A stretch of 64,000 nucleotides of DNA from Candidatus Gastranaerophilales bacterium (GCA_944326565.1 CALVEL010000001.1:186001-250000), one strand, 5' to 3'; positions 51,438 through 61,517 are shown, counted from the stretch's first letter. A program made the numbers and translations. Notes: a model not told the origin generated them from the sequence alone.

Positions 51438-52466
51438 GATTCCAAGTAATTGTTTAGCAACATTTTCAATGGAAAAACGCTTAACATTATTATCCCCGAA
51501 ATTAATCAATTCATTTCTGCGAGTCGGATTGTTAATTAAGTATTCCATTTTTTCTGCAATGGATTGATAGTCAGTTTTGCAAAATTCAGCTCCTTTTCCT
51601 GCTACTTCCCTAAATACAGGGATATCAGAACATAAAAGCGGACAATTAGAATATTGAGCTTCAATTATTGGCGTGCCAAACCCCTCATATAAAGATGGAA
51701 AAACATAAATAAGAGCATTTTTATATAGCACAGGAATTTCTTCATCTTTAATATAGCCTGTAAAAATTATATTAGGGTGTTTGGTTAGTTTTTCTCTATT
51801 TTCATTACCCATACCGCCTACAAGTACAAGCTTAAGCTCTGGATATTTATCAGAAATACTTTCAAATGCTTTGATTAATTCTGGAATATTTTTTCGTTTG
51901 TTTAATGTTGCAACTGATAAAATATATTTATCTTTTTGAATATTATATTTGTTTAAAATTTCAGGATTAAGATTTGCATTGATAAAATGTTCTCCTATAG
52001 AATTATATACAACTTTAATTCTGTCAGGAGAAATATTGAATTTTTCAATAAGTTCTTGTTTAATTGTGTCTGATACAGTGACAATTGTATCAGCTTTTTT
52101 TATTACAATATTTACCGACAAACCAAAAATAGACCTACTATATTTTGTCATTTCTTCTCCACGTAAATGACATAAATCATGTATTACTGTTACATATTTA
52201 GTTTTCTTTCGCGTAAAATATGGCATTATAAAACTTGGACAAATTATCACATCTGGTTTACAAAATAAACTTTTAATAAAAAATAAAGTGTTAAACCATA
52301 AAAAATGATATATAAATTTAAATTTTGTTTTCGCTGGCAAAACTAGTTCTTCAAATGAAAAATTAATATTTGATTTTTTTAATATATTTATAATGGTTAA
52401 AACATAAGCTCCAATACCTGTCATTGGCTTAAAAACAAATGATATATCAATATAAATTGGCTTCAT
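51426..52466 (-). CDS. Glycosyltransferase, GT4 family
   Basis: This 346-residue protein has an early Rossmann domain (IYIDISFVFKPMTGIGAYV; TVIHDLCHLRGEEM) and a GT4 C-terminal domain with ILSVATLNKRKNIPELIKAF, LVGGMGNENREKL, IFTGYIKDEEIPVLYKNA, and the EX7E-type motif PSLYEGFGTPIIEAQ. It transfers a sugar from a nucleotide donor to the growing repeat unit. Start 52466 is preferred over an ATG two codons earlier by ribosome-binding-site spacing. It is closely related in layout to the neighbouring 53949 gene and overlaps the upstream polymerase gene. Confidence 0.92.
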   Translation of the reverse strand: MKPIYIDISFVFKPMTGIGAYVLTIINILKKSNINFSFEELVLPAKTKFKFIYHFLWFNTLFFIKSLFCKPDVIICPSFIMPYFTRKKTKYVTVIHDLCHLRGEEMTKYSRSIFGLSVNIVIKKADTIVTVSDTIKQELIEKFNISPDRIKVVYNSIGEHFINANLNPEILNKYNIQKDKYILSVATLNKRKNIPELIKAFESISDKYPELKLVLVGGMGNENREKLTKHPNIIFTGYIKDEEIPVLYKNALIYVFPSLYEGFGTPIIEAQYSNCPLLCSDIPVFREVAGKGAEFCKTDYQSIAEKMEYLINNPTRRNELINFGDNNVKRFSIENVAKQLLGILES

Positions 52467-53946
52467 TAACATAATCCTCTTTTTTGTTAACTTTATTTGA
52501 TAACGAAATATAATTCTTATTTTTTGATAAGTCTAATTGAATTGCTACAATTGTTGCTACATATATCATCCAAAAATGAATCTGGTAAAAATGTAAAACT
52601 GATTGAAATGACAATAATATATATAATAAATGACCAATTAATAAAGATATTATAAACTTTTTGTTATTAATTCTTTTTTTATTTTTTAAATATAAATAAA
52701 ATGGATAAAGTAATAACATTAAATAAAAACAAAAACCAATAATTCCATATTCACATAAAATTTTTATATGATTATTAATAACAGCATTTTGATCTCTTAA
52801 TTGAATATCCATATTTGCAAAATAAGCATATTTAAAAAAATATGAAATAGCACTACTTGGACCTGCACCAAACCATTTATGTTCTTTAAATAAGGAGATG
52901 CCAACAAAATTTCTTACGGAACGAGAATCCGGATTTAAATAAACAATTGGAGAATCAAAAGATGCTGTAGAAGTTACTATTTTTTCAATAAAATATTTTG
53001 ATATAGAAAAATGCTTAGAAATATTTTTTTCTAAAAATTTTAAGAAAGAAAAAAGTATTATCACTCCAATTAACAAAATTGTTATAAATTTAATAATTTT
53101 TTTTAAATTAAAAAACTTCTTATTAAAGAAAGTTTTGCTATCTAATAAAATATAAAAGACAACAAACAATGGAGGAGTCAAAATACCAATTGGTGAAAAC
53201 GTTAATATAAGAGCAGATGTAACAATTCCCCACATAACTTTAGTCAATAAAGGTCTAAAAAATCTTTTGGCACTATCTTTTTCAAATAACTGTGCTGTTA
53301 ATAGACAAAAAATCGGTGACAAAATTGATGCATGAGGTCCGGGTTCATAAAACATACCTTCACAACGTCTAATATTACCAAAAAACATAATTGGCGGTCT
53401 ATCTATTCCTGCAAAGATTGAACCATATGGTAAATTAAAAAAATGAGCAATTAATTGATAATGAGCATACACAGAAGAAAAAAATCCTAAAATAATAATT
53501 GTTTTAATAAAATTACTATAATTATTATTATTTATTTTTAGTAAAACCATTAGTATACTACAGTACAATAAAAAAAAGCTAGGTCGCATTAATCCCCAAG
53601 CAAACATTCTAACATTTGGAGAATCCCAAAAATTAGAATACACTTTTACATAATATGAAAATTCCATACCTCGAGAAACAACTTCTTCAAAATTTATTAT
53701 TATAGAAATTAATGCAGATATTAAAAATAAAAAGAAAATAGATATAAAATTCAAATCAAGTTTTGTTAATATATTTTTTTTATAACAGCAACATATACCA
53801 GTACCTATTATTAAAAATATATATAAAAACTGAATATAAGTTGGTAATTTCAATACAATATGTAATACGGATTGTATTGGTAGCAAAAAAGTCATAATAA
53901 TTAAAAAATATTTAGTAAATTTATTAAGATTAAATTTTAATTCCAC
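52447..53946 (-). CDS. Wzy/WaaL-like O-antigen polymerase or ligase
   Basis: This 499-residue protein has about 12 membrane helices and a large extracellular loop (GAGPSSAISYFFKYAYFANM). The O-antigen ligase/polymerase motif KEHKWFGAGPSSA matches the conserved HNxFLxxxxxxG-like area only loosely. It sits between glycosyltransferase genes, the usual place for Wzy. It links repeat units on the periplasmic side. The start codon is GTG with GGGAG upstream. Polymerase is favoured over ligase by locus context. Confidence 0.8.
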   Translation of the reverse strand: MELKFNLNKFTKYFLIIMTFLLPIQSVLHIVLKLPTYIQFLYIFLIIGTGICCCYKKNILTKLDLNFISIFFLFLISALISIIINFEEVVSRGMEFSYYVKVYSNFWDSPNVRMFAWGLMRPSFFLLYCSILMVLLKINNNNYSNFIKTIIILGFFSSVYAHYQLIAHFFNLPYGSIFAGIDRPPIMFFGNIRRCEGMFYEPGPHASILSPIFCLLTAQLFEKDSAKRFFRPLLTKVMWGIVTSALILTFSPIGILTPPLFVVFYILLDSKTFFNKKFFNLKKIIKFITILLIGVIILFSFLKFLEKNISKHFSISKYFIEKIVTSTASFDSPIVYLNPDSRSVRNFVGISLFKEHKWFGAGPSSAISYFFKYAYFANMDIQLRDQNAVINNHIKILCEYGIIGFCFYLMLLLYPFYLYLKNKKRINNKKFIISLLIGHLLYILLSFQSVLHFYQIHFWMIYVATIVAIQLDLSKNKNYISLSNKVNKKEDYVNEANLY

Positions 53947-53948
53947 TG

Positions 53949-54998
53949 CTACTCCCTATAAGATATAACATTCTCTATACTTCCTAATATTACATCTAAA
54001 TTAAATCTTTTTATATTTTTTCTACCCAATTTTACAAGCATATTTATTTTTTGTTCATTATTTAATAAACACATTATTTTCTCTTTTAAATTATTTTTAT
54101 CTATAGAAAAAAACTCAACACTATTAGCTCCAATTTCTCTAAACACAGGAATATCAGAACATAAGACTGGTACATCAAAACTTTGAGCATCAATTAGTGG
54201 TATACCAAAACCTTCATAAATTGACGGGAACACATATAGTTTTGCGTTTTTATATAAAGCCTTTAATTCTTCATCAGTAATATAACCTGTAAATATAATA
54301 TTTTTATTTTTACAGTTAAATTGTTCATTGCTTGTACTTCCAACCAAAACCAATTTATTATTTGTTTCTATTTTTTCATAGGCATTAATTAGCATTTTTA
54401 TATTTTTTCTTTTATTTAATGTAGCCACAGATAAAATATAATTTTTACTTTTTATATTATATTTTTGCTCTATTGTTGAAAAATTAAGATTTTCAACATC
54501 ACTTAGCCCCATAGTTAACGAAGAATTAACCACAAATATTTTTTTATGAAATGCTCTAAATGAAGTTTCTATCTCTTTTTTTATAGTATCAGAAACAGTT
54601 ATTATTCTATTTGCATTTTTTATTGCATTTCGTATATTGGATAATTGGTACCAATTATTTATTAGAGAATCACATTCAGGATGTTTTATTATACATAAAT
54701 CATGAATAACAGGTATAAATTTAACTTTTGGAATTTTCCATATTGGAATTGCGTAATTTGTACAAATAACTATAACATTATCATTTATTAGGCATAATTT
54801 AATTAAAAAAATAGTATTTAACCAAATATTATATAAAATCCTGCGTAAAATTTTATTTTTTAATTTTGACAAGAATGGTTTGCTTATTACAATAATTTCT
54901 TGCGAGAGTTCTTTTAATAATTTTTCAATCATTAAAGTATATTGACCAATACCGGTTTTATGAATTTTTGAAAACCCATCTTCTACAATGATTTTCAT
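53949..54998 (-). CDS. Glycosyltransferase, GT4 family
   Basis: This 349-residue protein resembles the 51426 product. It has ILSVATLNKRKNIKMLINAY, LVGSTSNEQF, IIFTGYITDEELKALYKNA, and PSIYEGFGIPLIDAQSFDVP (EX7E-like). The early part has IPVIHDLCIIKHPE. The two proteins likely arose from a duplication and add successive sugars. It overlaps the upstream gene by 4 bp (ATGA), so translation is coupled. It is followed by the polymerase gene after 2 bp. Confidence 0.92.
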   Translation of the reverse strand: MKIIVEDGFSKIHKTGIGQYTLMIEKLLKELSQEIIVISKPFLSKLKNKILRRILYNIWLNTIFLIKLCLINDNVIVICTNYAIPIWKIPKVKFIPVIHDLCIIKHPECDSLINNWYQLSNIRNAIKNANRIITVSDTIKKEIETSFRAFHKKIFVVNSSLTMGLSDVENLNFSTIEQKYNIKSKNYILSVATLNKRKNIKMLINAYEKIETNNKLVLVGSTSNEQFNCKNKNIIFTGYITDEELKALYKNAKLYVFPSIYEGFGIPLIDAQSFDVPVLCSDIPVFREIGANSVEFFSIDKNNLKEKIMCLLNNEQKINMLVKLGRKNIKRFNLDVILGSIENVISYRE

Positions 54999-56194
54999 TC
55001 ATATACCTCTTTGATTAATTTATTCCAATCATTCCCTACTTTTTCCCAAGAAAAATTAGCTAAAATAAATTCTCTTGATTTATATCCTATTTCTTTTTGT
55101 AAATTATCATTCTGCATTAATAAAATAGCTTTTTTTGCATATTCTTCTTCAGAATTTGCAACATATAAAATATCTTCGCTAGTATCAATACCTTCTGCAC
55201 CTTCTATGGTTGTTACAACAGGAATACCCATTGACATTGCTTCTAGAATCTTATTCTGAATTCCTCCTGCAATTTTTACAGGACAGACTGAAACTTTACA
55301 ATCTTTCATGTATTCTTTTACATCTTCTACTTTTCCAGTAACTTCAACCCCATCAATATCCTTTACAGCTTCAAATAAATCTTTTCTTGGATTAGCTCCA
55401 ATTATTTTGAATTTTGCATCTGGAATTTCTTTTTTTATTAGAGGGAAAACCTTTGTTGCAAAATATATTGCAGCTTCTGAATTTGGGATATATTGCATAG
55501 AACCAACAAAGCAGATATTATTTTTTTTAGAAAAATCAATAGGCTTGTAATATTCTGTATCAGTTGCCAATCCTATGATTTTACAATTTTTAGTGTCTGC
55601 AAATCTTGATAAATATTTTTTGTCAGTATCTGAAATTAAAACTTGTTTATCAGAGTATTTGCAAGATTCTTTTTCATAATTTTTTACTTTTAAATATTCT
55701 ATAAATATTTTTAATTTATCAAATAAATTTGATTTTTCTTGAATTCTTCGCTCATACATCATTGAAATTGCATCACACAAATGAATAATTTTTTTTATGT
55801 TTTTATGTTTTTTTAAATAAGGAAAAGATCTTATTATATAGCCAATAGCAATGTCGTAAACTCCAGTTTTTATTTCTTCATCTATTACTTTTTGCATATT
55901 TTTGTTATAAAAATACTCAACGATAAAAGGTTTATCATTAAATACCGCTTTTATTGCATTTAAATATGCGAATTTTTTATTAAATTTTACAGGAATTAAT
56001 TTGGTATAAAATTCATTATGCTCTAAAGCACCATTCAAATCATCATCCTCAGAAATTAAAGTAACTAAAGTGATTTTATGACCTTTATTTTTTAATTCTT
56101 TCAAATAATGGTAAATATGAAGCCTATCACCACCAATTAGTGGCCAAGGTAAACGAGTTGTTATATATAATATATTTTTTACTTCGTTGTCCAA
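54995..56194 (-). CDS. Glycosyltransferase, GT4 family
   Basis: This 399-residue protein has an N-terminal donor-fold start (ILYITTRLPWPLIGGDRLHI), ICFVGSMQYIPNSEAAIYFA, FKIIGANPRKDLFEAV, DGVEVTGKVEDVKEYM, and PVKIAGGIQNKILEAMSMGIP of the GT4 C-terminal domain. It is a different GT4 subgroup from the two neighbours. The probable start is TTG at 56194, with GGAGCC upstream, overlapping the end of hddA by 16 bp. Likely adds one residue of the repeat unit; donor unknown (GDP-heptose would fit the operon). Confidence 0.9.
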   Translation of the reverse strand: MDNEVKNILYITTRLPWPLIGGDRLHIYHYLKELKNKGHKITLVTLISEDDDLNGALEHNEFYTKLIPVKFNKKFAYLNAIKAVFNDKPFIVEYFYNKNMQKVIDEEIKTGVYDIAIGYIIRSFPYLKKHKNIKKIIHLCDAISMMYERRIQEKSNLFDKLKIFIEYLKVKNYEKESCKYSDKQVLISDTDKKYLSRFADTKNCKIIGLATDTEYYKPIDFSKKNNICFVGSMQYIPNSEAAIYFATKVFPLIKKEIPDAKFKIIGANPRKDLFEAVKDIDGVEVTGKVEDVKEYMKDCKVSVCPVKIAGGIQNKILEAMSMGIPVVTTIEGAEGIDTSEDILYVANSEEEYAKKAILLMQNDNLQKEIGYKSREFILANFSWEKVGNDWNKLIKEVYE

Positions 56195-57204
56195 CTTTCG
56201 GCTCCTATGTTTGTAAATCTGAATCTTCGAAATTCTCCGCCTAATTTTGATAATTCCTCTATTACTCTATATCTACTGTTATTAGGGCAATAGAACATGA
56301 AAAATCCCCCGCCGCCAGCTCCTGAAATTTTACCTCCAGTAGCTCCAGCTTTTATTGCTGTTTCATATATGTTATCAATTACAGGGTTAGAAATTGAAGA
56401 AGACATTTTCTTTTTGTTTTCCCAGCCTGTATTTAGTAATTCACCCATTTTAGACAGATTACCCGTCAAAAGAGCTTCCTTCATATCCAAAGACTGTTGT
56501 TTCAATTTATGCATTGCATCAATTGCTTTTTCATCTTTTTTCTTTGTGTTTTCAACCTGACTTTCAATGATTTTCGCTGAAAGTCTGCTTGTGCCTGTGT
56601 AATATAATAAAACATTAAATTCTAATTCATTCACATATTCTTTGCGAATTCGCAGAGGATTTACAAGGACTTTTTCATTGTTTGAAAATTCCATAAAATT
56701 AAATCCGCCAAAGGCTGCAGCGTATTGATCTTGGCGTCCGCCTGCCATTTTTAAATCTTCTCGTTCTATGCTCCAAGCAAGTTTTGCCAAGTCATATTCA
56801 CCTAAAGGTAAATTTTGCCATTCTTGAAAAGCTTTTACTATTGCGACAACAAGTGTAGAGCTTGAGCCAAGTCCGCTTCCTGCAGGAGCATCCACGTATG
56901 TTGTCAAAGTAAAACTGAGAGGCTTTTTAATATAATCTTTTACCAAACGGTTATAGACACCTTTTAACAAATCAAACTTTCCGTCAATTTCAAATTTTTC
57001 TGTAGCATCAAAAATCGCAAATTCTTTTCTGTCTTCACACCTAAATTCAATCTTGCCGTCATCTCTTGGTTCAATTGTTGCGTATGCATACATATTTATG
57101 CACGCATTAAGTATGGATCCTCCGTAAATATCACAATAAGGACTTACGTCAGTTCCTCCGCCTGCTAAACCTATTCTTAATGGAGCTTTTGCCCTGATAA
57201 GCAT
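56179..57204 (-). CDS. hddA: D-glycero-alpha-D-manno-heptose-7-phosphate kinase
   Basis: This 341-residue GHMP kinase starts IRAKAPLRIGLAGGGTDVSP, has the phosphate loop PAGSGLGSSSTLVVAIVKAF, and a C-terminal KISGAGGGGFFMFYCP. It matches HddA, which phosphorylates heptose-7-phosphate to the 1,7-bisphosphate (alpha anomer). Neighbours GmhA and the HddC-GmhB fusion give the remaining steps of the GDP-heptose pathway. AGAGGGG precedes the ATG. Its end overlaps the next gene's TTG start. Confidence 0.93.
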   Translation of the reverse strand: MLIRAKAPLRIGLAGGGTDVSPYCDIYGGSILNACINMYAYATIEPRDDGKIEFRCEDRKEFAIFDATEKFEIDGKFDLLKGVYNRLVKDYIKKPLSFTLTTYVDAPAGSGLGSSSTLVVAIVKAFQEWQNLPLGEYDLAKLAWSIEREDLKMAGGRQDQYAAAFGGFNFMEFSNNEKVLVNPLRIRKEYVNELEFNVLLYYTGTSRLSAKIIESQVENTKKKDEKAIDAMHKLKQQSLDMKEALLTGNLSKMGELLNTGWENKKKMSSSISNPVIDNIYETAIKAGATGGKISGAGGGGFFMFYCPNNSRYRVIEELSKLGGEFRRFRFTNIGAESWTTK

Positions 57205-57782
57205 AATTCTTCCCCTCTAAAAATTGCTTCTTCTACTATTGCGCAAATTATATGACCGATCATGATATGCGATTCCTGAATTGTTGGAGTGCTTTCTGAT
57301 GGTACTTTTATTATATAATCACAAAGTGTATCCATTTCGCAAGCTTTTTGTCCAACTAGTCCGATAGTTGTTACATTTTTTTTCTTAGCTTCCAACAGGG
57401 CATTTACTATATTTTTAGAATTTCCTGATGTTGAAATTGCAATAAAAACATCACCATCATTTGCATTTGCTTGAATTTGTCTTGAAAATGACTTTTCATA
57501 GCCGTAATCGTTGCCTATTGCTGTTAAAATCGATGTATCGGTAGCAAGAGAAAAAGCACTCAATCCTGGTCTGTCAAAAAAGAATTTTGACACCAGTTCT
57601 CCTGCAATATGCTGAGCATCTCCTGCTGAACCTCCATTGCCTGCAGTCAAAACTTTCTTGCCGTTTTTATAAGCTTTAATTATTGCATCAGCAGCATTTT
57701 GGATAGTTGTAAGAATATTTTTGTCATTCAATATTTTTTGTTTTGTATTAATTGATGCTTGAATATAATTTTCAATGAGCAT
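57177..57782 (-). CDS. gmhA: Sedoheptulose-7-phosphate isomerase
   Basis: This 201-residue SIS-domain protein has TAGNGGSAGDAQHIAGEL, SILTAIGNDYGYEKSF, FIAISTSGNSKNIV, and a late QESHIMIGHIICAIVE. All are GmhA signature regions; the His and Glu of the last are active-site residues. It converts sedoheptulose-7-phosphate to heptose-7-phosphate, first step to GDP-heptose. It shares 1 bp with the fusion gene upstream and overlaps hddA by 28 bp. AAAGGA precedes the ATG. Confidence 0.95.
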   Translation of the reverse strand: MLIENYIQASINTKQKILNDKNILTTIQNAADAIIKAYKNGKKVLTAGNGGSAGDAQHIAGELVSKFFFDRPGLSAFSLATDTSILTAIGNDYGYEKSFSRQIQANANDGDVFIAISTSGNSKNIVNALLEAKKKNVTTIGLVGQKACEMDTLCDYIIKVPSESTPTIQESHIMIGHIICAIVEEAIFRGEELCLSGQKLH

Positions 57783-58966
57783 TATACTAAATTCCTTTCT
57801 TTTTCAAATAGGATTTGACATTTCAAATAAGGTAATTTGACATTATCAATTTCGGAGTTATCGCCTATCATAATTGAATTTTTCAAATCGATTTTTAGCT
57901 TTTCACAGGCATTTAATATCATACCAGGATTTGGTTTTCTAAGCAGTGAAGGATAAGAATATTCTTTTATTACTCCGTCTTTATGGTAGGGACAAAATTC
58001 AATGTCATCAAATTCAATTCCTTGTGTTTTATAAAATTCTTTAATACCTTCAAACCCTTCTTCCATTTGTCCAAAATCAAATTTGTTTTTTGCAATTCCA
58101 GCTTGATTTGTAACCATTATGATATGATAATTTTTTTCTGAATATTTTTTGACAATAGATATTGTGCTTTCAATAATTTCAAAATTTTTGCCGTGAGGAT
58201 ATTCAGTATTTACAATCAAAGTTCCGTCTTTATCGATAAAAAGTGCAGGTTTCGCTTCTTTTTTTAACCAATTTGGAATCAAATCTTGAGCTTTGTAATA
58301 ATCTTCTGGGATACCTATATCAATGAAACATCCGCCGATAGGCAGACCGAATAATTCTTTATTGGTTAATAATTCAGGAAAAATTTCAGTTTCCAACGAA
58401 ATGAATTGTCCAGAAAATTTGTCCAAAAATCTTTTTAATACTGATTTTTTGATATGATAAATTCCGCCATTTATATAGCCGTCAATTCTGTTTTTGGGAA
58501 GATTTCCTTTTTCAGTAAAAGAGGATATTTCAAAGTTTTCATCTATTTCGACAAACCCGTATCTTGATATATTATCGGTGTATCTCAAGGCTATTGTGCA
58601 AGGCTTATTTTTTCCAAATTCTTCCAAAATTGAAAAATCTATATCAAAAAAAGTGTCGCCGTTTATTACGTAAAAATCATCATTCAGAAATTTAAAAGCA
58701 TTCAAAATAGCTCCGCCTGTACCAAGAGCTGTCTCTTCTTTTATAAATTTTGAGTTTGGAAGGTCTTTAAAATGATTTTCAATGATTTCAGATTTATAAC
58801 CTGTTAAGAAAACAAAACTGTCAAAACCTTGATTTTGTAATTGTCCAATTATATATTCCAAAAAAGTCTTATTTTTTATCGGAGCCATAGGTTTTGGAAC
58901 ATTAGATACGACATGAGACAATCTAGTTCCGAATCCGCCTGCAAGAATTACTGCTTGTTTAGCCAT
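57782..58966 (-). CDS. Fusion: heptose-1-P guanylyltransferase (HddC) and heptose bisphosphate phosphatase (GmhB)
   Basis: This 394-residue protein has an N-terminal nucleotidyltransferase (residues about 1-230: VILAGGFGTRLSHVVSNVPK with PKPMAPI, VINGDTFFD), and a C-terminal HAD phosphatase (residues about 235-394: ALFIDKDGTLIVNTEYPH, MVTNQAGIAKN, RKPNPGMILNA, MIGDNSEID). It removes the 1,7-bisphosphate's 7-phosphate and then makes GDP-heptose. Normally these are separate genes. The ATG at 58966 with GGAGG 5 nt away is the start; a TTG four codons earlier overlaps that site. It overlaps the sugar transferase gene by 8 bp. Confidence 0.9.
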   Translation of the reverse strand: MAKQAVILAGGFGTRLSHVVSNVPKPMAPIKNKTFLEYIIGQLQNQGFDSFVFLTGYKSEIIENHFKDLPNSKFIKEETALGTGGAILNAFKFLNDDFYVINGDTFFDIDFSILEEFGKNKPCTIALRYTDNISRYGFVEIDENFEISSFTEKGNLPKNRIDGYINGGIYHIKKSVLKRFLDKFSGQFISLETEIFPELLTNKELFGLPIGGCFIDIGIPEDYYKAQDLIPNWLKKEAKPALFIDKDGTLIVNTEYPHGKNFEIIESTISIVKKYSEKNYHIIMVTNQAGIAKNKFDFGQMEEGFEGIKEFYKTQGIEFDDIEFCPYHKDGVIKEYSYPSLLRKPNPGMILNACEKLKIDLKNSIMIGDNSEIDNVKLPYLKCQILFEKERNLV

Positions 58967-60320
58967 GACGACCTCCAAGAGCTAAGAATACGGCTTTTAC
59001 TAATATTCCAATTTCCCATAACAGATTTCTGTGTTTCAAATAATACATATCATATTGCAGCTTTTCTGCGATATCATCAGCTAAGACGCAGTGCCCTTGG
59101 TTAATTTGAGCCCAGCCTGTCCAGCCTGTTTTTACCCATTGTCTGCACTTGTAGTATGGAATTTCTTTTGAATAGATATTTACCAGATCTTCCCATTCTG
59201 TTCTTGGTCCTACGATTGACATTTCACCTTTTAAAATATTTATCATTTGCGGAATCTCATCAAATCTTGCTTTTCTTACAAATTTACAGAACGGTATTAC
59301 TCGATTGTCTTCATCTTGAGATTCTGCGTGTTCTATTTTGCCGGCTTTGGGTACATAATCATTAAGATACATTGTACGCAACTTATACATTTTAAAAGGT
59401 TCGCCGTTTCTCCCGATTCTTGTCTGTGTATAGATTGCAGGTCCACCATCTGTTAATTTTACTCTTATACCTATATACAAAAGAATTGGTGAGGTTACTG
59501 TCAGAATAATTAAAGCTGCAATTATATCATAAGCTCTTTTGCAAAAATCATATAGGGCTGATCTTTTTTGCATATAATCATAGAAAAGCCAGTTGATTGA
59601 CATTCTGTCTATAAAATATTTTCCTGTTATTTTTTCATAGAATTCTGCCATTTTGTATACTTTTACATTTTCAGGAATACTTTCGACCATATTTGTCAAA
59701 AGTTCTTCTTCCATTCTTCGTTTTATTGCAATAATTACAATATCGACATTATTTGTTTTTATGGCTTGTTTAAGGTTTGCAGGTTTAGTGATTACTTTAA
59801 GCGAGCTTTCAGGGATATAGTCTTCGGATTCAGTATCTTCTATAAAACCTACTACTTGCATTTTGAGTGCTTTTTTAGCCGTAATTTCATCGGCTATAAG
59901 TTTTGCGTTTTTATCGTTACCTATTATAAGAACATTTTGAGTCCTTTTTATATGAAACAGATAATAGTGAAATAAAATTCTGTATATTCTAAGTACTATG
60001 AAAATTGTTATAAGGTTTGCAAGTATGAATTCAAAAGTATTTGCGTCATGAGTAAAGGTCAATAGCAAAATTGCAGGTGGAATTTGCGCAAATACCATTC
60101 CTTCAAAAAGCAGATAATAATTTTTTAATGTTGTATTGAATTCTCTGATTTTGTAGTTGTCTTTTAAAAATAATACTGCTATACCTGACAATACTGTGAT
60201 TAATACAGTCATATCCAAGAGGTTTTCAGGCAAACCAAAACCTGCATACCAAAAAGTTGTTGAGACCAACATCACTGCCATATCAAATAAAAACATTATC
60301 AATATTGATTTTGATATCAT
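58959..60320 (-). CDS. Undecaprenyl-phosphate sugar-1-phosphate transferase (WbaP/WcaJ type)
   Basis: This 453-residue protein has four N-terminal membrane helices, a CoA-binding-like Rossmann domain (NVLIIGNDKNAKLIADEI), a fifth helix (AYDIIAALIILTVTSPILLY) and the Bac_transf catalytic domain (QTRIGRNGEPFKMYKLRTM, KFVRKARFDEIPQMINILKG, SIVGPRTEW). It initiates the repeat unit by transferring a hexose-1-phosphate to undecaprenyl phosphate. It begins the polysaccharide operon that runs leftwards through the heptose genes. AAGGGG lies 14 nt before the ATG; TAATAT lies 6 nt before, so the start type is open. Confidence 0.93.
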   Translation of the reverse strand: MISKSILIMFLFDMAVMLVSTTFWYAGFGLPENLLDMTVLITVLSGIAVLFLKDNYKIREFNTTLKNYYLLFEGMVFAQIPPAILLLTFTHDANTFEFILANLITIFIVLRIYRILFHYYLFHIKRTQNVLIIGNDKNAKLIADEITAKKALKMQVVGFIEDTESEDYIPESSLKVITKPANLKQAIKTNNVDIVIIAIKRRMEEELLTNMVESIPENVKVYKMAEFYEKITGKYFIDRMSINWLFYDYMQKRSALYDFCKRAYDIIAALIILTVTSPILLYIGIRVKLTDGGPAIYTQTRIGRNGEPFKMYKLRTMYLNDYVPKAGKIEHAESQDEDNRVIPFCKFVRKARFDEIPQMINILKGEMSIVGPRTEWEDLVNIYSKEIPYYKCRQWVKTGWTGWAQINQGHCVLADDIAEKLQYDMYYLKHRNLLWEIGILVKAVFLALGGRHG

Positions 60321-60450
60321 TATTTAATATTAATCCCCTTCAAATAAGTAATAAATTTATAATACAACAAACAAAAAATAATATTAATAAATTTTATTAT
60401 TTTTTCTTATCAAAACTTTAAGAATAAATCAGTTTTTTGAAAAAATAAAT

Positions 60451-61470
60451 TTACTTATTTTGAAGGTATTTATCGGTTTTTTCTGCCATATAGGTGGAAA
60501 TTATTGGGAGCAGACCGTAATAAATTCCTGCAAAAATTATAGCCGGTCGGATAATGTTTAATCCCTCTATATATTTGTTTAGTTTTGGGTCATTTGCGTT
60601 TATTTTTGAAAATTTTTCTATAAATTTTGATGTTTTACTTTTAATGAGTCGGTCAATACTATAACCACCTGTTAATGTTATAGCTGTTGATATAATATTA
60701 TTGTATATAAGGACTTTTTTGCGCTCGTCTTTAATTTTATTACTTTTGTTTGTCTGGTAAGCAAAAGAGCCGGTTAAAAGGATATCTGTTCCTGCTGTTA
60801 TGTGTTTTGCAATATTTTTATCTTCATTTTGATATTTTTTTACAAAATTTTGAAAAGATTTGATATCAAGTAATTTACCTATCTTTTTGGGAAGCTCTTC
60901 TGTAATTTTGCCTGTGAATGGAATTTTATCATTATAATCCCTCGTTTTTAATTTAGATTTTTCTTTTTTTTCAACTGGTATTTTTAAGTTGAAAATTTTA
61001 TCCATTACAAATGGAATAAATGCAATTGTAAGTATAGATTTGGGGATGGCTGTTATAAATCCTGTACTGAGTTTTAAAATTTGTGTAGCAAGTTTATAAC
61101 TTTTAGAGTTAGTCAGCTCTTGTGAGGTTTCGGTAAAGTTTTTTATGGTTTGATTTTCTAAATATTTTTTGGGATGGGCATCTATTTTTTTTACGGCATT
61201 TTCAATTGGTAGTGCTATAGCTTCAATCATACCAAATTTGATTAGCCCTGAAACTATTGAATTTGCACATGCGTATTGTTTGTTTTCTTTTTCAACGTCA
61301 GGGGTGGATAATATTGCAAGGGGTCTTACGGTCAAAGACATAGCCAGCGCAGTGCCTGCAGAGAATGTGGTTCCATGTTCGGATACTTTTTCCAAGCCTT
61401 TTAGCAGGTATTTATTGTTTAAAAGTCCTGTAAAGTTTTTTTGATTTTTATTAATTTTGTTAATCTGCAT
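60451..61470 (-). CDS. Lineage-type membrane protein with N-terminal FTG motif
   Basis: This 339-residue protein has a polar, Asn/Lys-rich N-terminus with NFTGLL (compare the SFG start of the 12709 product), and then about six hydrophobic segments between charged stretches. I recognise no family. The general look (N-terminal F-x-G, several Ala/Gly helices, Lys-rich loops) resembles the 29070 protein, and they may belong to one expanded lineage-specific family. AGAAG precedes the ATG. Divergent from pnuC. Confidence 0.65.
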   Translation of the reverse strand: MQINKINKNQKNFTGLLNNKYLLKGLEKVSEHGTTFSAGTALAMSLTVRPLAILSTPDVEKENKQYACANSIVSGLIKFGMIEAIALPIENAVKKIDAHPKKYLENQTIKNFTETSQELTNSKSYKLATQILKLSTGFITAIPKSILTIAFIPFVMDKIFNLKIPVEKKEKSKLKTRDYNDKIPFTGKITEELPKKIGKLLDIKSFQNFVKKYQNEDKNIAKHITAGTDILLTGSFAYQTNKSNKIKDERKKVLIYNNIISTAITLTGGYSIDRLIKSKTSKFIEKFSKINANDPKLNKYIEGLNIIRPAIIFAGIYYGLLPIISTYMAEKTDKYLQNK

Positions 61471-61517
61471 AATCTTCTACCAAATAATAGTACACAACAC
61501 ACAAAGCAAAAAGTAAA

